Of a stretch of 64,000 bases of DNA, positions 39,401 through 51,400 are shown piece after piece. The stretch lies in NCBI GenBank assembly GCA_034231615.1, contig CM067317.1, forward strand, positions 43,223,531 to 43,287,530, written 5' to 3'. A program made the position numbers and the translations under genes. The notes beneath the pieces were generated by a model. That model did not search any database. It was not told the origin of the DNA and worked only from the letters and a program-made list of their open reading frames with translations. Source of the DNA: Meghimatium bilineatum. Taxonomy: Eukaryota; Mollusca; Gastropoda; Stylommatophora; Philomycidae. Numbering within the stretch: the first letter of the stretch is position 1; every line of letters begins with the position of its first letter.

Positions 39401-42400
39401 CCTGCCACGGGGGATGAAGTTATGTACTAAGTCACAATAACTATTAGATGGAGTTACCAGTTCCCTTCCTTGCTGTGTTTACTTCCCTAACTCATGCATC
39501 AGGCACCCATTTACATATGAGTTGAATGGAGAGAAATCACAACCAACCAGGATTTTTTGGTCCTTACGTCGTTCTGAACATGGCATGCTGTAACCCGGTG
39601 ATAGTAAGCAAGATCAGTATCAACTCGCCTGTGTGTTGCTGGGGCCCGAAAGGGGAGCAAAGAATAGCAAAACTTTTTATCTTCCATGCATGTTGTAAGA
39701 GGCGACTAAGGAGGTTATGGGATGGAGTTGGCTGCCCCATCCCATATAGGGTCAGTGACCCAAAGCCATGCTGAAGTCGGATGTATCAGGCCGAAAGGTG
39801 CAGATATCATAGCAATGCTGTAAACCATGACATAACGCATTCCGTTCTCCGGACTACATCCTGCTGATCTGCAGGAGTTTGAGAACGAATGCAGAAGAAG
39901 AAGAAGAAGTATCAACTACTCACCCATGTGTTGCCGGGGCCCGAAAGGGGAGCAAAGTATAGCAACACTGTTTACCTACCACGCATGTCGTAAAAGGCGA
40001 CTAAGGAGGTTATGCGATGGAGTTCGCTGTCCCATCCCATATAGGGTCAGTCACCCAAAGCCATGCTGAAGTCGGATGTGTCAGGCCGAAAGGCGCAGAT
40101 ATCGCAGCAATGCTGTAAACCATGACATATCGCATTCCGTTCTCCGGACTACATCCTGCTAATCTGCAGGAGTTTGAGAATGAACGCAGAAGAAGAAGTA
40201 TCAACTAAGCGCCTAGTAAAGTGAATACCTCGTTAAATACGACAGTTAAGTGTAAACATCAAGTTGCTTACTTTGTTATGACCTATTTGATTATAATCTG
40301 TGAAAAATGTAAAAATGTGAAAAACCTGTTCTATCATTACCTTTATGCCTGGGTGTTGCTGGCAACCAAAAAAGGGAGTAAAGAATAGTAACACTACTAT
40401 CTGTTATGATAGTCATAAAAAGCAACTACACCACTTTTTGTTCTCCCATGGACTAATGAGAGGGAACCATCCTTTTTACCTGTATGTAGCATTCCATGCA
40501 AGAAAGTCACTATTAATCTCCTCAAGTAGAAGACCTGCTTTTGGCATTCCACCCTAGACCCGCATTACTAAAACTGTCATCTTAGACGTACAAAAGATTT
40601 GATCAACTTCTCCATCAAAAATTAATGTAGGAGAAACAATATTCTGGAGCTGAAAGTAAGACTTCACTGTCTGGTGTTGGAAACAGAGTGACTAACTCAT
40701 ATAACTCTCTAGCGTTCAATCATCGCCATCATCATCACTACCTGTATTAGTGAGAAGCTGATATGTGAAAAAAAAAGTTACCTCTGTTATCATTGCCTGT
40801 TTGAATATTAAGCTAATCTGAAAAAGGTTACCTATTTTGTGTTTTTAATGTTACCTGTTTGATCATTAAGTACATTTGTGGAATAAGCTACCTTTTTTGT
40901 TTTTACCTGTTTGAAGGTTGAGTGCAATCTACGGAGGTACTTACATGTTGGACAAGCCTATTGAGAAAATTGTAATGCAAGATGGGCATGTCGTTGGTGT
41001 TTCAGATGGCAAAGACACTGCCAAGTGCAGTATTGTGGTCTGTGATCCATCATATGCACCTGAACGCTGCAAGAAAGTGGGACAGGTAATTTTTACATTT
41101 TTTTCATTCTTTCTCAAACTCCCGCTGGACCTCTCTTGTGACTAGAAAAATGGTTCTACTAAATTTACAGTAGAATTTAGTCTAGAGAAATAAAATGTGT
41201 TGTGTAACTTTTATTTTGTATTTAAGACACAACAGAATTATTGACAATAGTCAATGCTCAAGTAAGAACAAGCACAGGTACATCCGATAAATTTCAAATT
41301 CACTCAGGTGTGAGACAGGGATGTGTACTATCCTACTGTTCATAACATACATAGACCACATCTCGAAAGTAGCAAAGACAACGGAAGACAACAATCTGAA
41401 GGATACCGTAAACGAATTACTATTTGCAGATGACCAAGCACTAGTGGCATCATCATCAGAACTACAAAGACAAATAGATAGATTACATCAAACATGCCAT
41501 ACCTTTAACATGAAGATAAATATACAAAAGACTGAAGTAATGATGATAGGAAGAACAGAAAGAAACACAAATATATATATTGAAAACAACATACTTAACC
41601 AAGTGACAGAATTCGCATACATAGAAAGTAATATAACAACAGATAGCAAGAGCAGCAAAGAAATACACAATAGTTATAGTAAAGCATACCAAGCCCTAGG
41701 GCAAATAACACCAATCTTCAGAAACAAAAACGTAGATTTAAGTACCAAAATAACAATATTCAAATTATATAATATAAATTATATAACACTATTTAACACT
41801 ATGATTATTATGCCAACACAGTGCTACCAATGCCAAATATGGACAACGACAGCACAAGACAAACGTAAACTTGTGACAGCTGAAATGGCATGCTTATGCA
41901 GAATCATATGAATATTGCTAAGAGACAGGGTGAGGAATGAGGACATTCGACAAAAAAACCGGCACCAACTCAATCTTAGAATACATCAAGAGACAAAAGA
42001 TCAAATGGTTTGCACACATCAGCAGACTACCATCAGACAGTATACCACAGCAAGCTATGCTACACAGATACAGTGAAGGCAGACCTAGAGGACGACCACG
42101 AAAACGATGGACCACTGAAATAAAAGAGGGAACAAATTCCACAATATACGCAGCACACAAGAGGGCAGTCTCCAGAAAACTCTTCTACCCCTGACGCCGA
42201 AAGGCAACAAAGGGTTTCAGTGAATAGATAGATAGAATTATTGTGTTTGTTATTATACGAGGCGTGTTCAAATGAAAACGGGACTTGTGGATTTATTTAA
42301 AAAGTATCATACGCAATTTAATATTTTCAACGGAATTGAACAAAGCAACCACTTGTGAATAAGAATGCACCTGGGTTCATCAGAAAAAATCTCCGTATGC

Positions 42401-45400
42401 ATTTAGGCAAGCATCCCACTGTTTAGGTAGACGTCGAATGCCGTCCGAGAAAAAGTTGCGTGGCTGTTCTCTGAACCATGTGGTCACCGCTGTCTTCACG
42501 TCTGCGTCGCTGTTGAATCGCTGTCCCTTTAGTGCTTTCTTCAACGGTCCGAACAAATGGAAATCACACGGGGATAAATCGGGACTATAGGCTGGGTGAT
42601 GAAGAACTTCCCAATTCTTCTTTGCCAATGTTTCCTGCACAATTTTTGCGACGTGCGGATGAGCGTTGTCGTGGAGAAGAATCACACCTTGAGAAAGTCT
42701 GCCTGGTCGCTTAGCCTTGATGGCCTTATGCAGCTTGTCTAAAGTGTCTTTATAATGGGCGGCATTGATGTTGACACCAGGTTCCTTAAAATCAGTCAAC
42801 AAAAGCCCTTCATGGTCAAAAAATGCAGTCACCATAACCTTCCCAGCAGAAACCTGTGTCTTGAATTTTTTGGGTTTTGGTGAACCTGGATGTTTCCATT
42901 GCATGCTGTCAATTTTGCTGCTCGGTTCATAGTGGTGGCACCACGATTCATCACCTGCCACAATGCTCAACAGAAATGCATCACCCTCTGCCCTGTAACG
43001 CATCAGGTGGTTCAAACTCCACCCCATCCGTTCTTCCTTATGGTGGTCAGTCAACATCCGTGGGACCCACTGTGAACACACCTTCCGATAGTTCAATTTC
43101 TTCCGAACAACCATGTGGGCTGTCCCAATTGACATATGGAATTCTTCTGCAAGCGAACGAATGCTCCGACGACGGTCAGTCAGTACTGCTTTATCAAGCA
43201 CGGCTATGGCTTCTTCTGTTGCAACAATATGCGCCTGACCTGGCCGTGCAAGATCTGCCGTTAACTCACGTCCGTCTTTAAACATACGCACCCACTCCAT
43301 CACTCTGGTCCTCGACAAACATTTGTCACCATATGCTGCCTTCATTCTCCGATGAATGTTTACTGCTTGACATCCTTCAAATGAAAGAAACTGGATCACA
43401 GCACGCTGATTCACTTTGGACGGGTTCGGAATCACACCCGCCATATTGTTAACAGTCTTCTGCAGCACATATGCATGCTGGGAAGATGAACACGTGACCG
43501 TATGTAAATTATTGGATACTCATTACTAGTGCAAAATGTCATCAATATCAGTGCGCTCTATCACGCGTGGTGTAACAAGTCCCGTTTTCATTTGAACACG
43601 CCTCGTATATGATATTTGCTTTGCATTAATACTCAGTTGGTTGCCCTTTTATCTGTGAGGACAGTGCCCATACTGAGGGGATTGTCTTAACTTTTGTGCC
43701 TGTAATGGCATCCTCTGCTTAACACAGTTGAAGTAGTGACCATTTCTGAAACACATTTTCAAGTATTTGCTGCATCTGGCCATCATCTGCCAGTTGCAAC
43801 ATCATGTAACCCTAATCGAGGGGCTAAGTGGGTAATTCTAAAAGAGAACTGTTCACTTGCATCAGAAAGAGACAGTTCATATATTTTGGACATACGAAAA
43901 GAGGAAAGAAGATGGAACACAGCATGAAAACAGGAAAGTTAAAGAACAAGAAGTGTAGGGGAAAACCAAGATTCTTAATAACCTGGAATTGTGGTGGATA
44001 ACATCTGCATAGGAAATGATTGACCAAGAAAAAAAATAAATTAAGATGCTTTCTTCATGTTTGTTGCAAGTTTATTTTTTGTTGTTGATATTTCTCATTA
44101 GACCAACATAGCGAGGTAGCCGCTTATTGTAGTGTTACATCATTTGGAGATCCATGTTTTGAGTTTTATTATTGGTTTGAAATTAAATTAAATTACTGCA
44201 GTGGTTCTGCAGTCACAGGGAAGTAGGGTACCAGAGCTCAGGCTTTGCAAAGGTTGAGGAATTGCGTTAACAGTACTGAGTAAATGCGGAAAAATCATTG
44301 CTGAGACAACAACCTCATAGAGTTCTTCAAAATAACTGTGGGAGTTCGACAGGGATGTATAATGTCCCCAGTACTTTTTAACATATACTTAGAGCACATC
44401 ATACAAGAGACATTACATGACTACAACACGTCTATATCGATCGGAGGTCGCCCTATTTGCAACTTGCGTTTCGCTGATGATATTGATCTTATAGCTGGGT
44501 CAGAACAATCATTGCAAGAATTAACATCAAAGTTAGAAAAAGTTACCAGTAAGTACAGAATGGAAATCAATTCAGATAAGAGCAAAATCTTGGTAAACAG
44601 CAGAGACACAGAAAACCAGACTAATATCATGATGAATGGACATAAGCTTGAAGAGGTGAATACCTTCAAATACCTCGGATCCAGTATATGCAGCGATGGT
44701 AAATGCAAAGCAGAACTAAAAATAAGGCTGGAGATGGCTTTAGCGTCCTTGTCAAACTGTGATTTGGAAAAGCATCATCAGTGTTGGAGTGAAAATCAAA
44801 CTGTATAGGTCGCTGGTGCTTTCTGTTGTGTTGTATGGTTGTGAGAGTTGGACACTCACTGCGGACATGGAGAGAAGATTACAGGCTTTCGAGTATAAAT
44901 GCTACAGAAGAATTCTACGAATTTCCTATAGGGAACATAAGACCAATGTGTACGTAAGAAATAAAGTAGAGATGTGTGCAGGTGTCCAGGAGCCATTGCT
45001 TTCAATAGTGAAACGACGAAAACTAGCATGGTTCGGACATGTATGCAGGCACGATTCCTTGTCAAAAACAATACTGCAGGGAACTGTCGAGGGTGGAAGA
45101 AGCAGAGGAGTCCTTTATTTGCACACTTTGCAAATTTGTCCAAATAAAGACATGGACAGACAACATTAAGGAATGGACAGGGCTAGATATTTCCACACTC
45201 ATCCGCATCGCTGAGGATAGAATTCGCTGGAGGACTCTGTGCTGAATCATCCAATGTGGTACCCTTACGACCCTGAAGGGTTATGGGTTTATTGATTGAT
45301 TGATTGACTCTAAAATGGGTCTCTGAAACGGTGGTCAGAGTCATTATTGTGTCAAACTCTCAAGATATGATTCACAAGATTCAGGAATGAATGACTGCAC

Positions 45401-48400
45401 GTTGAGTGGATAGAATATATTTGGGTTTCATATGTTCCCTGGAAGGACTTATGTGAATATTTTGTCCAGAGGATGCTGGATTTTAGGGAAATGAAAGAGC
45501 TGACAGACTGACTTCACAATCACAGATATCAGGACAGATGACAATGAACCACTGGATCAGCAACCAACCAATCATCAACATACATATCCTTAATTATTTG
45601 TAGAACTTACAGGAGATGGGATGCCTGGAGTACACCATTGTCGGTTCAGAAAATTACTCATCAGAATATATATTTAAATAGTGTATGATATGCTGCCTCT
45701 TGATGCTTACTGATTGAATGATTGTTTGGGTTGACAGGTTGCTCATTCGATAGACTTAATGATTTAAGAATTGTTTAGATTGACAGGTTGCTCATACCAT
45801 ATGCTTATTGATTGAATGATTATTTGTATTGCAGGTTGTTCGTGCCATATGCATACTCAACCATCCCATTGAAAACACCAAGAATGCACAATCAGTTCAG
45901 ATTATTATCCCCCAGAATCAAGTCAACAGGAACGATGGTAACTCTTTCATCTCTTTTATCTTTTGCGAGAGATAAATTAATCAATGTCCATCAATCCTGG
46001 TGACCTTATTAACAGGCTATAAATACAACTGTGTTGGGAAGAAAGGGGGGAATGATTGCTTAACACTTTGCTGGCCAGAAATCTGAGGTGTACGTTTCTC
46101 TTTTACAGAGGGTGTTTCAAAAATGTTGAGACATCAACTGCGCCATATTTAAAAATCTGTATAAAATTAAACTCAAGTCATATAGTTTTGAAATTTTCCA
46201 TGTGCCATAATGAATGTTTGAGTTTCCTGAATGAATTTGAAAGCCTCAGAATTAAATACAGAGCAAAATCCAATTTATTATAATGCTGGTTTGTGGATTA
46301 ATATTACTTTCTATATATCACAGAATATCTGGGTTTTTTTCAAGAATAAAACCCATAAGCCATGTAGAGACTGTATTTTGTAGGTGCTGCCATTTTGGAA
46401 TGGTCTATCTTGGATGAGCTATTCTTAGTAATACTCTCACTACACTTGCCATATTTCTATAGTATAATACAGATTCAACGATAGTTAAATTTGGTCACCA
46501 GAAGTATATAATGAAAATTTGACAACCATCAAAATTGATTAGTAAAGGGTTAAGAAAACAGTAAACTTTGCAAATATGCACTCACTGCAGCAAAATAGAA
46601 ATCCAACAGGTGATACTTGGAACTGCGTAGTGAAGTTTTGCTAATCACTGGAAATACATATAATAACACACAAATTAATGTTCTGATCTAAAGCCTTTAT
46701 CAAGAATACATTCATAACAAAAAGCGATGAGTAAGAACAACACTATTGACGTTCAGATGGCAGAGCTAAATATAGTCAGGAAGAGTTAAAACTAGAAGGT
46801 CAGAGGTGAAACACCACAAACAGAAAATAGACAAAACACACCCAGATATTAGTGAAACACCACAAACAAATTGAAAAACCATGCTCGTGAAGTTTTAATA
46901 TTTTTTTTAAGGGAAATTACTAAGGCTGTAAGGGTTTATTTTTGACTTCTTTCTTAGCAACTCAATGTTCATGTCTGGAGCTTCTCTGGGGGGCAGGGGC
47001 TAAGCCATTTGCTTTGTGCTAAGGTGGTCGTGGGTTTTATCCAGAGTTTTTTTGGGGGAGATTCCTGAGGATTATCCTTTAATATTATGGAGTTAACCCT
47101 ATGGATGATACTTTTTAAAATCACTGTTCTGCTTCATTGAGGGGCAGAGTACTTATGGGGCAACATGAGTACAATGAAGTTAATTCTCTATGCCATTTGA
47201 AACTTTTAAGTCATGTCATGTCTATATATAAAGGAGGGGGGTGGTTACAGATAGGTGATTACAGGGCCATAAATACATGATTACAGATCTGTAATTTTTT
47301 TGAGAAAACGTTATGGCAACTCTCAGTAGATATATTATTTAACTTCATGTTTCTGTTACTAAAATGGCGATAGGAGATGTCATGTGATTATGACATTGAA
47401 ATCCAAACAATCTATAGCCATCTGCATAGAGGTGAAGTGACATGAAAGTGAATCGGGTTTTATATACTTTTGTTTTATAGTATATTCAGTGAAATAATTT
47501 TGGATTGTGATTCTAAAGTGGAAATCTTGAGAGGTAAGTTCTTCAAATAGATTAAATAAAATAGACCACGAGGTTTTCGTTATTTAAAATATATAATATT
47601 CAACAGATTTGAAGCGACCCAAAATACAATAGGTCTAGATTTACATAACGATTTTACTGCAAATCTGTCTTTATCACTTTCTCACACGTCTCGTATCACA
47701 CACACAAACAAAACTTACACCAATATATGCAGAATTAAATTCTTTATTTATATGTGCAAATATTATTTAAATATCTCTAACAACTAAAAAGTTATCACAC
47801 TTTCAAAACAGCCACCAATGATAACGTAAGATTTCCAAAGAGTAATTCAGTGGCAGGAGAGAAAATACATAATTGTAAACATAACATGCTAAAGGTTAAT
47901 CTATTTGAAGAACTTACCTCTCAAGATTTCCTCTTTAGAATCACAACACTGGTTTACAAAAAAAATGAAGTTGAAAGTTGTCCATAATTTTTTAACTGAA
48001 TTAGGAGCATTTTGTGCCACTGAAGCCAAAAATGACATTCATTTATCTCAATTACGTCAGGTTTTTTTTTCTAATTTGATTAAAAAATTATATTCTCTGA
48101 CTATTAGCCTTCTATTCATAACTACATTTTGGTGATATTAGTAGCTGATTAATGTGTTACATTTCTCAAATAAAAAGTATTTAACAGAATGTTAATTATT
48201 AAATGTTACAAACATGGAATTATATAAATGAAGAGAAGACATTGAAAAAGGTAAGGACATGTAAATTATGTCATCACTGAGCAAAATTCAAGACATAAAC
48301 TTCAATTTCTTTGACTTTCTCAAGTGCTCAGCAGCAGGGATGTCTCTCTTCAGAGTCCAGCAGTAATCAGCCATCATTACTGCATCCCAATGTCCTTGAT

Positions 48401-51400
48401 ACCTAGTCTTCATATCTTTTATGTCCTGATGGAACCTCTCACCGTTTGTCACTCATTGATCCAAGATTTTCGGGAACCGATCCATATGTGAAAATAAATA
48501 ATACATTTTTATGTTCATGTTGCATCCAAGGATTTTGAAAGCAGTTAGCATATTGTTGAAAACTTCTTCATAGGTACTGGCTTTTGTGTTTCCCAAAAAA
48601 TTCTTCACAACCAGAACAAAGGCCTTCCATGCTTTCAATTCCAAATAGTTCATTGATTTTTCAAACTCAGGATCTCTGATGAGCTGTCGAACTTGAGGAC
48701 CATAAAAATGCCACCTTTCAACCTCTCTATGGTTAATCCTGGAAAAGCACAGCACAAGTAAGTGAAACACCCACCATCCTTGTCCAGGGCTTTGATAAAC
48801 TGTTTAATCAAGCCAAGCTTGATATGCAGCGGTGGGAAAAGTATCTTGTGTCTGTCTACCAGAGGATTGTTGACGATGTTCTTTGATCTACCAGACACCA
48901 ATTCTTCTCGTGCAGGCCAGTCCTTCTTGGTATAATGCTGAGGCCTGTCCCTACTATCCCACATGTACAGAAAGCAGGGGTACTTTGTAAAGCCAGTCTG
49001 TTGTCCCAATAGGAGATTCACCATTTCAAGTCAGCATAAATATACCACTCATGCTGATAATAAGAAACTTTATCCAGCACATACTTCACCGCTCATACTT
49101 CTCCTTCAGTGTAGTCGAGGGGTACAGAAGCAAACTGATTGCCATTGTGAAGCAGAACACATTTTAGTAATCTCTTGCAGCTGTCAATGAACAGTCTCCA
49201 ATCTCTGAGTTCATAATGTTGCACTCCAAGTTTCTGCAGAAGGTGAACAATATCTGTACAGTACACCAAGTCCTTCTCTTCAAAGACAAAATGGAGGAAC
49301 TCTTGATGCCTGTTGCGATAAACAGTGATGCGTGTACTGTCAGACAAGAGGATCTTTTCTTTTAATCTGTATGCCAAGAGCTCAGCTGAGGACTTCAACA
49401 AATTGAGATCATGAACATGATAGTTAAAGCTCATTTTGGTAGAAAAGGATGTGAAATTTAAACATGTGAAATATTTAATAATTTTTATATTCCAAGATAG
49501 ATTAAGAAATTTTGCAACATATGGCATGAAAATATCCATACACGTGACAATAGAATACTTGCTTACTATATCATTTGTCCTTTTAAATAGGAAAAAAGCA
49601 CACTTTTGATCAAATGTGTAAAAATCAATTGTCATTTTACTGATTTATTTGACATGGAATATGACCCACCTATTAAAAAAAAACATCATGTGGTGCTAGA
49701 TAAAAAACCTGATTGAGCAAAACCAATGTTATTTTTGGATTCGGCACAATAAAATTATCTTAAATCTGTAAAAAAAATCATAGCAAATTTGATGTTGACC
49801 AGTGCAATCAATAATGATTTCACTGAATATACAATAAAACAAAAGTATATAAAACCCGATTCACTGTCATGTCGATTTGCCTCTATGCTGATGGCTATAG
49901 ATTGTTCGGATTTCAATGTCATAATCACACAACATCTTCTATAGCCATTTTAGTAACAGAAACAAGAAGTTAAATAATATATCTACTGAGAGTTGCCATA
50001 ACATTTTCTCAACAAAATTATAAATCTAGCTTAATTATTTTGTATTCACGTTCCGAGGACTGGGTGAAGGATTTCGCCTTCAGGATTCAAGATATGGACA
50101 CAATTCGGGCAAAACATTTAGCCCGGTGCATTCTAAAGGTTAAGTTTTGTCAACTGCTAATAATTATAGTAGAGAAATGTATAGAATAGTTTAGCATCTT
50201 CTGTTGTGTTGTAAATTTTAACCTTATTCTGTTCCCTCATTGTAGATATATATGTCTGCATGGTGTCAGCAACTCACAATGTCTGCGCCAAAAATTATTA
50301 CTTGGCTATTGTGGCTACCACTGTGGAAACCAATAACCCAGAAGCAGAACTTCAACCAGGCCTTGACCTACTCGGCACGATAGAAGAGAAGTGAGTAACT
50401 TTGTAATGATATTGCTGACATATTTTTAAAATAATAAATTCGGAATAAAAAGTGTTATCTACTATAATACATTTTCTTTAAGTAGAAGGCTTCTATCTAT
50501 CTATCTATTTATGTGACATGTCCTTTACTGAATATTATCCTCACTGTCACTCTGTAAGCATCTCAGCTCTATGCAAGCTGCAGAGCTTCTTCCAGTGTCA
50601 TGTTCAGAAGGTCTTCGATATCCTGTGTCTATAGTAGTTTTGATTTGCCGCTTATTCTCTTTGCTGAAACTTTTCCCTCTATGATTAATCTTTCTAAACC
50701 ATTGTGTCTCTTTATGTCTGAAATATGTTAGTTTGTGTTTTGTGATAGTTATGAGGAAATAAAGTCTTCTTCTATATTCAGTAGGCCCACTTAAGGCATT
50801 ACAATCTGCCGGGAGTCAGTCTCATGATTATGAAATAAAGCTCTCCATAAGCCACCCACAACATGTAGATAGTATGAACTAATATCTCATATTTTTTGGA
50901 GATGAACATTTTTTTTTGGGCCATCATTCTCAAACACACACTGGATCTCTCTTATTGCAGGACAATGGTCCTACAAGATTTCCTGCAGGATGTAGACCAG
51001 TAAATAGAAATTGCAGGACAATGGTTCTACAAGATTTCCTGCAGGATGTAGACCAGCAAATAGAAATGCATTGTGTCGTTGTTTTATTTTTTTATTTGCA
51101 GCAATAGTCCAACGCATTCGACTTCAGTGTTGAAAAATCAAAATAACAACAAATCTGGTTTATTTGTATTCTTCTTCTTCCCCGATCTCCAACTGAATGT
51201 CTTTTGGCGTGACACATCCTATTTTATAATGGCTTTTGGGTTACTTTGATATATGGGTGAGATAGTCAATTCTATCCTCAAGCACCTTTAGTCTCACCGT
51301 ATGGCAGGTAACAGCGTTACTATTCTTTGCTCCCTTTAGGTCCTAGTAACACATGGGTGGTCTAAATGTAGTAGAAATGGATCCACCTGGCATAGTGAGT

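Noticed and set aside
42877-43281. 134-codon frame on the + strand
   Set aside because: Antisense shadow of the mariner transposase.
46060-46553. Firm member of the TTAA family
   Set aside because: Ends match only 9 of 13 and do not share the CCTTTAG motif fully; kept only as a weak possibility.
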